Assembly: GCA_030654075.1 (NCBI GenBank)
Contig: JAURYB010000084.1
Location: 112,421-176,420, forward strand
Source of the DNA: Bacteroidales bacterium
GTDB lineage: Bacteria > Bacteroidota > Bacteroidia > Bacteroidales > UBA4417
Direction of reading: 5' to 3'
DNA length: 64,000 nt
This document shows, piece by piece, positions 34,962 through 42,436 of this stretch (the first letter of the stretch is position 1; each line of letters starts with the position of its first letter). Made by a program: the position numbers and the translations under genes. Under the pieces are notes generated by a model. That model ran no database searches and was not told the origin of the DNA. It saw only the letters and a program-made list of their open reading frames with translations.

Positions 34962-36293
34962 TTAATTGGCGTTTAGCATTCCGTAACCTCTTTCACCATG
35001 ATACGACCTGTCGAGACCAGCCATTTCTTCTTCTTCAGTTGATTTGAAAGGCACAACCTTATTAAGCAGGTAGATAATCACAAATGTCATTACTGCTGCA
35101 TAAACAACTGCTATACCAACTGCAATCGCCTGTATCCCAAGTTGGTTCCAAACGGTCCAGCTTCCGCCTGCTGCAACAGCGGCTTCCTGCATCCATGATG
35201 GACGAATAAAGAATACCAGGAGCATAGCTCCTACAATTCCCCCTACTCCATGTATACCGAAAGCATCAAGGCTGTCATCATAACCTAATTTATTTTTCAG
35301 CTGAATGGCCATATAGCAGATTAATGCTGCCAGGGCACCGAGGATTATTGCTCCTGAAGGCTGAACCACACCAGCTGCCGGAGTAACGGCTACAAGTCCT
35401 GCGAGAATTCCGGAGGCAAAACCAAGTGCTGTGGCTTTTCCCTGGTGTACCCATTCAATTATAATCCATATAAGTGCTCCTGCTGCTGCAGCTACCTGGG
35501 TTGCTACTAAAGCCTGTGCAGTGCTAAGTCCGCTTGAAATACTGCTTCCGGCGTTAAAACCAAACCAGCCCACCCAAAGCAAACCTGCTCCAAGCATAAC
35601 AATAACCATGTTGTTCGGGCGGATAACCTGGTATGGATATCCACGCCTGGCTCCGAGATATAGAGCAGCAACAAGTCCGCTTACACCGGCCGAAATATGT
35701 ACAACGGTACCGCCTGCAAAATCAATGGCTCCTTTTGCTCCTATATTAAACAGGAAACCATCACTAGCCCAAACCCAGTGGCAAAGTGGATTGTAAACCA
35801 GAACACTCCACAGTGCTATAAAAAAGAAGTAAGATTTAAAGGATACCCTTTCGGCGATAGCACCAGCTATCAGGGCAGGAGTTATGATCGCAAATTTACC
35901 CTGGAACATGGAAAATACATATTCAGGAATTCCTGCATCCATAATATTGGTATCAATCCCTTGTAAAAAGAAATAATCGGGATTCCAGCCAAACCAGCCT
36001 CCCAGTACATTGCCGCCGAAACTCATGCTGTAGCCGACAGCTACCCATAAAATGCTGATAATGCCCATGGCAACAAAGCTGTGCATCATGGTTCCCAGTA
36101 CATTTTTGGTACGGACCAGACCGCCATAAAAAAGAGCAAGTCCGGGCACCATTAACAGAACAAGGGCTGTTGATGTAAGCATCCAGGCTGTTGCACCTGT
36201 ATCAACCGGCGTATCGGATGCTGCAAATAAACTTGTAGTGCCGGCAAAAAGAAGAACCAGCAGTAAGAGAGATCTTTTCCATTTGAATTTCAT
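34962..36293 (-). CDS. amt: Ammonium transporter Amt
   Basis: A channel for ammonium/ammonia, controlled by GlnK. The start at 36293 (MKFKWKRSLLLL) yields 443 residues with a cleavable-like leader ending LFAASDTP; the in-frame upstream codon at 36314 would leave only a 9-nt leader after the predicted transcription start. Eleven membrane helices follow, with family motifs DTGATAWMLTSTALVLLMVP at the start, the twin-His region FAGGTVVHISAGVSGLVAAL, and DAFGIHGVGGIVGA. First gene of the amt-glnK operon, with a clear TAACTTTG promoter and two upstream direct repeats. Confidence 0.97.
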   Translation of the reverse strand: MKFKWKRSLLLLVLLFAGTTSLFAASDTPVDTGATAWMLTSTALVLLMVPGLALFYGGLVRTKNVLGTMMHSFVAMGIISILWVAVGYSMSFGGNVLGGWFGWNPDYFFLQGIDTNIMDAGIPEYVFSMFQGKFAIITPALIAGAIAERVSFKSYFFFIALWSVLVYNPLCHWVWASDGFLFNIGAKGAIDFAGGTVVHISAGVSGLVAALYLGARRGYPYQVIRPNNMVIVMLGAGLLWVGWFGFNAGSSISSGLSTAQALVATQVAAAAGALIWIIIEWVHQGKATALGFASGILAGLVAVTPAAGVVQPSGAIILGALAALICYMAIQLKNKLGYDDSLDAFGIHGVGGIVGAMLLVFFIRPSWMQEAAVAAGGSWTVWNQLGIQAIAVGIAVVYAAVMTFVIIYLLNKVVPFKSTEEEEMAGLDRSYHGERGYGMLNAN

Positions 36294-36330
36294 AACTGTA
36301 AAGGTTAAGTCCATAAATCTAATTTTACGG

Positions 36331-36359
36331 CAAAGTTAAATGATAATTTGATACAACAA
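36331..36359 (-). promoter_or_regulatory. Promoter of the amt-glnK operon
   Basis: On the minus strand, -33 TTG (36357-36359) is separated by 18 bp from the -7 box TAACTTTG (36331-36338), matching the Bacteroidota consensus. Transcription would start near 36323. Confidence 0.6.
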
Positions 36360-36386
36360 CAAAAAAAATATAAAAAAATGATAATG

Positions 36387-36445
36387 ACCCCCTAAAAAAA
36401 CGATAGTAAAAGAAATAAAACACGAATATAATGTATGTACCCCCT
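36387..36445 (-). promoter_or_regulatory. Paired direct repeats upstream of the amt promoter, possible activator sites
   Basis: AGGGGGT preceded by an A/T-rich stretch (TTTTTTT in one, TTTTTAT in the other) occurs at 36387-36393 and 36439-36445 on the minus strand. The offset is exactly 52 bp, close to five helical turns, so both would face the same side. They lie about 64 and 116 bp upstream of the predicted start, compatible with a nitrogen-responsive activator. No binding protein is identified. Confidence 0.4.
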
Positions 36446-36874
36446 ATAAAAACATATATATCGAAAAAATAATAATAAATATTTATTTTTATAGAATTGG
36501 AGAAAATTAGTCGTCTTGTGCTGTAAAAGTTTCAAAAACCAGTTCTTTTTTACATGCGCGTTATTTTAAGTATGCTATTCCCGCTATTCAGGACATTATT
36601 AAATGCATTACTAAAGAATGAGATGGTATTGGTTTTCTAAAATGTATACTTTTAATACCTGCGGTAGGGATTATCATATAGCCATTGTGTGGTTTTAATG
36701 TGGCTTAAATTCAGTTTTTGTAATACAAATGGCATACCTGCTGAAAACTTGACGATCTTTGTAGGAGTAGCTTTTCAATAATATTAAAAAAATCAGGATT
36801 ACTATACTACAAAATGGCAGTTCTGTTGTTTAATCAGGTAATTTATACTGTGAATCAGCATTATTTTAATCTAT
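36446..36874. other. 429-bp AT-rich divergent region between amt and carbonic anhydrase
   Basis: Mostly AT-rich; no repeat or RNA was recognised. The carbonic-anhydrase promoter should be here, but no clean TAnnTTTG is near its start. Confidence 0.35.
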
Positions 36875-37498
36875 ATGAAAAAACTTATTGATGGGGCAGT
36901 TGCTTTCCGGCAGAATGATTTTGAAACACATGAACGATTATTTTCTGAACTCGGTAAGGAACAAAATCCACATACTTTATTTATAGGATGCTCCGATTCG
37001 AGGCTTGTGCCAAATATGATCACTACAACTATGCCCGGCGAGTTGTTTATAATCAGGAATGTGGCCAATATTGTTCCTCCGTATCAGCATTCAGGTGAAT
37101 ACCTGGCTGCTATTTCAGCTATTGAATTTGCTATTCAGGGATTGGAAGTTGAGAATATTGTTGTTTGCGGCCACTCCAACTGCGGCGGTATTGCGGCTTT
37201 ATATAAACCGGCTGAATATTTTCAAAAATTACCGCATACGCGCAAATGGCTGGAACTTGCTCTTCCTGTGAAAGAAAAAGTACTCAAAATATTACCCGAA
37301 GGGAATGATGCATCCAGGGAATGGCTTACCGAACAAATGAATATTGTGGAGCAGATCCATCATTTGCTTACTTATCCGTATATAGCCGAAAAATATGAAA
37401 AAGGATTGCTTACTATCAGCGGATGGTATTATATTATTGAAACCGGGGAAATATTCAGCTACAATGCGACAAAGGGATTTTTTGAATTAATCAATTGA
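36875..37498 (+). CDS. Beta-class carbonic anhydrase
   Basis: A zinc enzyme interconverting CO2 and bicarbonate. The beta-CA ligands are clear: Cys39 and Asp41 with Arg43 in GCSDSRL, and His100 with Cys103 in CGHSNCGG. The 207-residue length is typical of plant/bacterial beta-CAs, and the Asp-Arg dyad of the active site is present. In heterotrophic bacteria it supplies bicarbonate for biosynthesis. Single gene, followed by repeat R3. Confidence 0.95.
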   Translation: MKKLIDGAVAFRQNDFETHERLFSELGKEQNPHTLFIGCSDSRLVPNMITTTMPGELFIIRNVANIVPPYQHSGEYLAAISAIEFAIQGLEVENIVVCGHSNCGGIAALYKPAEYFQKLPHTRKWLELALPVKEKVLKILPEGNDASREWLTEQMNIVEQIHHLLTYPYIAEKYEKGLLTISGWYYIIETGEIFSYNATKGFFELIN

Positions 37499-37505
37499 AT
37501 GCTTG

Positions 37506-37552
37506 GCGGGATTTTTAATCCCGCTTCAGGAGTTTCAGATTTGTAATCTGAA
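37506..37552. repeat. Twin-hairpin palindromic element R3, copy 3
   Basis: GCGGGATT/AATCCCGC and TTCAGATT/AATCTGAA, two neat hairpins separated by a few bases, immediately after the carbonic-anhydrase stop. The first could double as a weak terminator. Confidence 0.5.
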
Positions 37553-37652
37553 TCAGAACGATTGTATTTTTATAAAGAAAGCAAATCAATACCTTCAGAA
37601 AAGGATAACTTATCTTTATAGCCTGGCTTGAAACAATCTTGAAAACCAGATT

Positions 37653-38627
37653 CTATCTTTTTTCTTTGATCTTCACAATTTCAAAAATCCCTTCAATAAC
37701 CTCAAGCCCCGCACGGAAAGCTGCATCGCGATAAATTTCTGTTCCTTTATGGTCGGACAGAACAATTTCAAGTTCCGAATCAACACTTTCTTTTATTCTT
37801 CGGCTCATTAAACCGGATTTGGGGGCCAGCAGTATACCCGAATTTTTAAGTTTCGCCGTAACTTTCAGCTGATACTTCTTCCCTTTAAAGCCGAGGGTGA
37901 GAATTTCATCCGACAGGTTCAGCGCTGTTATTTTCGATTTGTGGTAGGTGCTGAAAGGGTAAAATGTATCCTTGTAATACAGGAATCCAAGGAAACCGGT
38001 AAAAAAGCTCCCAAGCCAGGGTATTTTGGCAATGCTCATCATGATACAGGCATCGGAGTTCGCGAAGTTATTACTTTGAACCCATATCCACGATTCAGGA
38101 AATGACGTTCCCCAATCTTTTTCGATATAGCCCTTTCCACCTGAAAAATCGAGTATTTCTCCATTAACCGATAGCGTTCCGTCAATACGGTGTGATACAG
38201 AGACTACTCCATGCTTGCACTCCATCAGGGGAACAAATGAATACCATCCCATTATTCCGGGCGATACCATGGATGATGGATATTTCACATTTCCCGAATA
38301 GCTCAAACGTCCACTCACCTTGATCAAAGGTGAATTGATATTCAGCAACATACTTTCAGCAGTAAAAACCGAATCCCCAACCTGAACAATGAATGTGTTT
38401 TTGCTAAAACTAAATGACGATAGCGGATACTCAATGTACTGTGTGCTTCCGGTTAGCCCGTTAATAATCTGAATAAAGGCATGTGGATTTTCAGGATTGA
38501 GTGAAATCCCGGGAATAAAGGAATACACATGTTCCAGATCTTTCGAAACATGTTTGAAGTACCAGCCTTCAAAATAATTTTTGTTGGATAAATTCCCCTG
38601 AAATACTTCCGGCTTGAAAACATTCAT
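37653..38627 (-). CDS. Tocopherol-cyclase-family protein
   Basis: A 324-residue soluble protein of the tocopherol cyclase-like family (PF14249 type). The family-typical phrases are FEGWYFKHVS near the N terminus, PGIMGWYSFVPLMEC, and GKGYIEKDWGTSFPESWIW; the latter Trp-rich block is the most conserved. In plants the enzyme cyclises tocopherol precursors, but bacterial relatives outside tocopherol makers have unknown substrates. No other isoprenoid or quinone gene is adjacent. There is no signal peptide. Confidence 0.88.
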   Translation of the reverse strand: MNVFKPEVFQGNLSNKNYFEGWYFKHVSKDLEHVYSFIPGISLNPENPHAFIQIINGLTGSTQYIEYPLSSFSFSKNTFIVQVGDSVFTAESMLLNINSPLIKVSGRLSYSGNVKYPSSMVSPGIMGWYSFVPLMECKHGVVSVSHRIDGTLSVNGEILDFSGGKGYIEKDWGTSFPESWIWVQSNNFANSDACIMMSIAKIPWLGSFFTGFLGFLYYKDTFYPFSTYHKSKITALNLSDEILTLGFKGKKYQLKVTAKLKNSGILLAPKSGLMSRRIKESVDSELEIVLSDHKGTEIYRDAAFRAGLEVIEGIFEIVKIKEKR

Positions 38628-38721
38628 AAAATCATATTAATACAATAAAAACAAAATATTGGTAAAACAGTTTACTGGATTTTCTCGGAATTTCTAAAGA
38701 ATCGCATAAAGGTATACAAAA

Positions 38722-38751
38722 AAAGTCCGGCTATCGATATAACCGGACTTT
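38722..38751 (-). terminator. Terminator for the purine-uptake operon
   Basis: AAAGTCCGGCTAT and ATAACCGGACTTT form a stem with one mismatch; the minus strand continues into TTTTTTT. It lies 22 bp beyond the AzgA-type permease stop. Confidence 0.85.
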
Positions 38752-38772
38752 CCTACAGGAATAAATTACAGT

Positions 38773-40110
38773 TTAAACCATCGATAGCAGGAGTAGAATT
38801 GAAAGAATATCGATAACGATAAGTGTAACCGAAATTTCTTTGTATTTACCCATTGCCAGTTTTATCAGTGTCCAGCTGAGGAAACCCCAGATAATTCCTT
38901 GTGTGATTGAAAACGTAAACGGAATCAAAACCATAGCCAGGAAAGCCGGAATAGCATCATCCATGGACGCCCAGTTTATTTTCAGAACAGGTTTCAGCAT
39001 AAATACCCCCACAAGAATAAGTGCCGGGGCCGTAGCAATCATAGGAACTATTGATAGCAATGGCGATAAAAACATGAATGGGATAAATAACACTCCTGCT
39101 ACCAGGGCTGTTAAACCTGTGCGTCCACCTTGCTGAACACCGGCTGCTGATTCAATAAATGCAGTTCCTGATGAAGTACCTAATACTCCGGCCAAACCTG
39201 TGGCAACAGCATCAACCATTAGTGATTGTTTGATATTGCGTGGTTCGCCGTCTTTATCAACCAGGTTGGCAGCTTCGGCAACTCCTACAAAGGTTGAAAG
39301 ACTGTCGAACATATCGGTGAACAAAATGGCAAAAGTGACCGGGAAGATGGCCCATTTTAAAGATCCGATCAAATCAAGTTTGCCTATCAGGCTGAAATCG
39401 GGAGCTGCAAAAACACCTTTCCACGAAACAAGAGTAGGTACACCAAAATTGATAGCTGAAGCATCCCCATAAAAGCGCCCGATCGGAATGGCCAGGATGG
39501 TGGTAATAATGATACCTATTATCAAGGAACCTTTAATGTTTTTTGCTACCAGTATTGAGGTAATAATCAGGCCGACAACAAACGTTAGGGCAATCATATC
39601 CAAAGGTGCCATTCCTAATACCGGCGTGCCTTTTGAAATAATAAACTTGGCATCAGCAAACCCGATCAGCGTGATAAAAAGGCCAATACCGGCTGCAACG
39701 GCATACCTGATTTGTTTTGGAATGGATTTTACGATTAATGTACGGACATTGAAAACAGAAAGCAGGAAAAAGAAAACTCCTGCCCAGAAAACGGCGCCAA
39801 GAGCAGTTTCAACCGGAACTTTCATGCCAAGTACAACCGAAAAAGTAAAGAATGCATTTAATCCCATACCTGGTGCAACCAAAATAGGGTTGTTGGCATA
39901 TAAACCCATCATTATAGTGCTAAAAGCACTTAATAAGATGGTCGCAGTAAGTACAGCATTAAAGGGAAGTCCTGTGGCACTGATAATAGCAGGATTAACC
40001 ACAATTATATACATCGCCGTCACAAAAGTGGTAATCCCGGCAATGATTTCCGTACGTATATTCGTTTTATTCGCCTTCAGGCCAAAGTATTTATCGATTG
40101 CGTTTATCAT
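38773..40110 (-). CDS. AzgA/PbuG-type NCS2 purine permease
   Basis: A 445-residue integral membrane protein with about 12-14 helices, from the adenine/guanine/hypoxanthine branch of nucleobase:cation symporters. The start DKYFGLKANKTNIRTEIIAG with FVTAMYIIVVNP is characteristic of AzgA/PbuG. GMGLNAFFTF near residue 90, LFTDMFDSLSTFVG near 270 and GTSSGTAFIESAAG near 310 correspond to the family's conserved helices and substrate-contacting Asp/Glu residues. The upstream gene encodes a Tsx-like outer-membrane protein, supporting nucleobase uptake across both membranes. Confidence 0.92.
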   Translation of the reverse strand: MINAIDKYFGLKANKTNIRTEIIAGITTFVTAMYIIVVNPAIISATGLPFNAVLTATILLSAFSTIMMGLYANNPILVAPGMGLNAFFTFSVVLGMKVPVETALGAVFWAGVFFFLLSVFNVRTLIVKSIPKQIRYAVAAGIGLFITLIGFADAKFIISKGTPVLGMAPLDMIALTFVVGLIITSILVAKNIKGSLIIGIIITTILAIPIGRFYGDASAINFGVPTLVSWKGVFAAPDFSLIGKLDLIGSLKWAIFPVTFAILFTDMFDSLSTFVGVAEAANLVDKDGEPRNIKQSLMVDAVATGLAGVLGTSSGTAFIESAAGVQQGGRTGLTALVAGVLFIPFMFLSPLLSIVPMIATAPALILVGVFMLKPVLKINWASMDDAIPAFLAMVLIPFTFSITQGIIWGFLSWTLIKLAMGKYKEISVTLIVIDILSILLLLSMV

Positions 40111-40131
40111 ATCGGTTCTTTTTTACACGGA

Positions 40132-40833
40132 TTAAAACTTCCATTTTCCTGCAAGTGTAGGGTTTATCATAAATCCTTCATTGCCTGAGAAATTTACACT
40201 CATCTCAACTTCAGAACCAAAGGAAAGATTTTCTGTTACGTTATACCAAAGTTGTGGTTCTGTAAGGAATACGAACTTTTTCACGTTTGGCTTTTCTAGA
40301 GTGCCGAAATCATTATCCTCGCGCCAGAAATCAGCAAAACCGTTAAAAGTCAATTTCTTATTCAGCATATGCATATACCAAACAGTGGTAAGTTGAAAGG
40401 AGGCATCATTTTTGTCTTTTATGTATTTATAAAGAACCTGCAAACTTATCCCCTTTGTAAAACCAGCATTGTTGATTCCATATTCCAAACCTCCCAGCCA
40501 TGCATTATTGATAGAAAAAGCTCCATTATGTGGCGTCGCATCAAACTGAAAAAGACCTCCGTTGTATTCAACATGTGCCGATAATTTGCTTTTGCCAAGT
40601 TTAAATGCGCGCGCTATTTCCCAATAAGCCAAACTAACGGTTTTAGCGTTCTTGGCATCATAATTCATATCGATAAAGAAGAATGTGCTTCCCCATTTAT
40701 CGGGTTTAAACATTTCGACGGTGGAGGTCACCAATTTACGGTTTTCGCCGAAATCGTAATGGACCTGTAGGTTCTGAGCCTTTACTGAGGCTATAGATAA
40801 CAACACAATCAGGATGGCAACTGGTTTTTTCAT
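40132..40833 (-). CDS. DUF5020 protein, Tsx-like outer-membrane channel
   Basis: From the ATG at 40833, 233 residues: signal peptide MKKPVAILIVLLSIASVKAQ, then a beta-barrel-like chain starting LQVHYDFGENRKLVTSTVEMF, the hallmark of DUF5020, and ending NPTLAGKWKF, an aromatic barrel terminus. DUF5020 proteins resemble Tsx, the nucleoside-specific channel. The 21-bp gap to the purine permease and shared terminator imply one operon: outer-membrane entry followed by inner-membrane transport. An upstream TTG/TATTTTTA pair could be the promoter. The longer upstream frame is rejected because it precedes the signal peptide. Confidence 0.88.
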   Translation of the reverse strand: MKKPVAILIVLLSIASVKAQNLQVHYDFGENRKLVTSTVEMFKPDKWGSTFFFIDMNYDAKNAKTVSLAYWEIARAFKLGKSKLSAHVEYNGGLFQFDATPHNGAFSINNAWLGGLEYGINNAGFTKGISLQVLYKYIKDKNDASFQLTTVWYMHMLNKKLTFNGFADFWREDNDFGTLEKPNVKKFVFLTEPQLWYNVTENLSFGSEVEMSVNFSGNEGFMINPTLAGKWKF

Positions 40834-40881
40834 GAGTTGGATGGGATTGGTTAGTAAATTTTTTTTAAGGAAATGATGGCG

Positions 40882-40910
40882 TAAAAATACGAGTGATATT
40901 GAAACTACAA
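40882..40910 (-). promoter_or_regulatory. Possible promoter of the DUF5020-permease operon
   Basis: On the minus strand TTG (40908-40910) and TATTTTTA (40882-40889, one mismatch to TAnnTTTG) lie 18 bp apart. The leader is about 40 nt, too short for a purine riboswitch. Confidence 0.35.
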
Positions 40911-40937
40911 TCAAATGTTAATAAGTGATAATAAAAA

Positions 40938-40959
40938 ACCCATCCGGCAGGGGATGGGT
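40938..40959 (-). terminator. Rho-independent terminator of tonB
   Basis: ACCCATCC/GGATGGGT, 8 bp with a 6-nt loop; the minus strand continues TTTTTT. It lies 19 bp after the tonB stop. Confidence 0.88.
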
Positions 40960-40977
40960 AAAATGTGTTTTTGGGCC

Positions 40978-41673
40978 TCAGCCGGAAAGCATAAATTTGA
41001 GAGGCATATGATACTGTACCCGCACAGGTTTGCCGCGTTGTCGGCCTGGTTCCCATCTGGGCATATTCCTTACTACACGGAGAGCTTCTTCATCGCATCC
41101 TCCCCCTATTCCACGCAGAATTTTTACATCCGTAACAGAGCCATCGCGTTCAATCACAAAAGTAACATGCACAGTACCTTGAATACTACTTTGTTTAGCC
41201 ATAATCGGGTATCTGATATTGTCCTGAAGGAATTTTTTCATGGCTAAATCACCCCCGGGAAAAGCAGGTACATTTTCTACCACCAAAAAAATTTCCTGTT
41301 CATTAATTTCGGATTCATCATCCTGCTGAACGACAGTATTGCCTTTATATTCATCTACCTGAGTACTTTCGTCGGCTTCGGCATCAATGGAAATATCATC
41401 ATTAATCTGGGCTGTATTTTCAACTATATTCAGGACTATTGACGGAAGGGGCGGTGCAGGCAGCGGCGGAGGTATATTCTGCTGGGTGATCGGTACCAGT
41501 TCTTCAACATCGGTACTCATTCTCTGGGTGCTATACGTGGTGTAATCCTGTGTGTCATAACTTTTCCACTCAAAAGCAACCAAGGTAACAGCCAAAGAAA
41601 AGATCAGGCCTATCTGAAGGAATATTCCTTTCTTATTTTCCAGATCTGCTTTCTCTGATTTCTTGAGCTCCAT
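40978..41673 (-). CDS. tonB: TonB energy-transducing protein
   Basis: TonB couples the proton motive force to outer-membrane receptors. The 231-residue protein has a cytoplasmic tail, one membrane helix (about 17-38), a short Pro-rich stretch (IPPPLPAPPLP at about 67-77), an acidic spacer and a C-terminal TonB domain (about 150-230). The latter has the Bacteroidota pattern NIRYPIMAKQSSIQGTVHVTF and NMPRWEPGRQRGKPVRVQY. The proline region is short compared with E. coli TonB. It has its own terminator and lies downstream of gcvH; no receptor gene is nearby. Confidence 0.93.
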   Translation of the reverse strand: MELKKSEKADLENKKGIFLQIGLIFSLAVTLVAFEWKSYDTQDYTTYSTQRMSTDVEELVPITQQNIPPPLPAPPLPSIVLNIVENTAQINDDISIDAEADESTQVDEYKGNTVVQQDDESEINEQEIFLVVENVPAFPGGDLAMKKFLQDNIRYPIMAKQSSIQGTVHVTFVIERDGSVTDVKILRGIGGGCDEEALRVVRNMPRWEPGRQRGKPVRVQYHMPLKFMLSG

Positions 41674-41790
41674 TGCCTATGTAATTGTGATTGTGTTGCT
41701 TATGCTATACGCTAAGACCCTGCTAAATTACAATAATTCCATAGTTAATTCAACGTTGCTCTTTTTATAATCTGACCCCTGGTATGTAAA

Positions 41791-41828
41791 AAATCAACAC
41801 CCGTACCCTGTAGTGCAAGTGTTGATTT
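41791..41828 (-). terminator. Rho-independent terminator of gcvH
   Basis: AAATCAACAC/GTGTTGATTT, 10-bp perfect stem; on the minus strand followed by TTTTTTAC. Located 43 bp beyond the gcvH stop. Confidence 0.85.
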
Positions 41829-41870
41829 CGGAGATTTACAGGCAATAATTACCTGGCATAAGAGAAACGC

Positions 41871-42251
41871 TTAAGCCTCAACTAATGCTTTGTATTGTTC
41901 GGCAGTAAGAAGACCCGATAGTTTTGATGGGTTGGCTATGGTTACTTTGATGATCCAGCCTGCGTTATACGGATCTTTGTTGATGAGTTCAGGCTCATTG
42001 TTCAGCGCTTCGTTAAACTCAATCACTTCTGAATCAACAGGCATAAATAAATCGGAAACTGTTTTCACTGCTTCAATGGTTCCAAAAGTTTCGCCTTCGG
42101 CCAGTGTTTCACCAACAGTTGCTACATCAACAAATACGATGTCGCCTAACTGGTGCTGTGCAAAATCGGTAACACCAATTATGCCGGTATTGCCTTCAAC
42201 CTTGATCCATTCATGATCATTGGTGTAATAAAGATTTTCTGGAATATTCAT
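41871..42251 (-). CDS. gcvH: Glycine cleavage system H protein
   Basis: A 126-residue lipoyl carrier that shuttles the aminomethyl group between P and T proteins. The lipoylated Lys is K63 in [15 protein letters not shown], and the [12 protein letters not shown] sequence is diagnostic. It is followed by the [17 protein letters not shown] block seen in all GcvH. The gene has a perfect promoter and its own terminator, so it is not dependent on sprA transcription. The order ruvA-sprA-gcvH is one I recall from other Bacteroidota; gcvP and gcvT are not here. Confidence 0.97.
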   Translation of the reverse strand: MNIPENLYYTNDHEWIKVEGNTGIIGVTDFAQHQLGDIVFVDVATVGETLAEGETFGTIEAVKTVSDLFMPVDSEVIEFNEALNNEPELINKDPYNAGWIIKVTIANPSKLSGLLTAEQYKALVEA

Positions 42252-42273
42252 TGTTATGTTTTTTTATCGAGGT

Positions 42274-42302
42274 CAAAATTACACATTGTTAACAACCCAC
42301 AA
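42274..42302 (-). promoter_or_regulatory. Promoter of gcvH
   Basis: On the minus strand TTG (42300-42302) and TAATTTTG (42274-42281, perfect TAnnTTTG) are 18 bp apart. The -7 box ends 23 nt before the start codon. One of the clearest promoters in the window. Confidence 0.6.
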
Positions 42303-42344
42303 CCAGTTATTTTCAAAATAGAATGATTCTGAATAGATGAAGAG

Positions 42345-42379
42345 TTTCTGGTTTCAAGTTTCAAGTTTCAGGTTTCTGG
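42345..42379. repeat. Five-unit heptamer tandem repeat (family R4)
   Basis: TTTCTGG, TTTCAAG, TTTCAAG, TTTCAGG, TTTCTGG in exact succession, then a degenerate continuation to about 42395. It lies between the gcvH promoter and the end of sprA. Confidence 0.75.
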
Positions 42380-42436
42380 TGAGTTCAGGTTTTAGGATGG
42401 TTTTTAGATAATGAAACGTTTAAACAAGAAACCCTT

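Noticed and set aside
39488..40135. 215-codon open frame on the plus strand
   Set aside because: It is the antisense of the AzgA-type permease gene, whose membrane helices and family motifs are unmistakable. Hydrophobic genes often leave long open antisense frames.
40834..40914. Purine riboswitch before the DUF5020-permease operon
   Set aside because: The leader downstream of the plausible promoter is about 40 nt, too short for a purine aptamer plus expression platform, and no aptamer core is seen.
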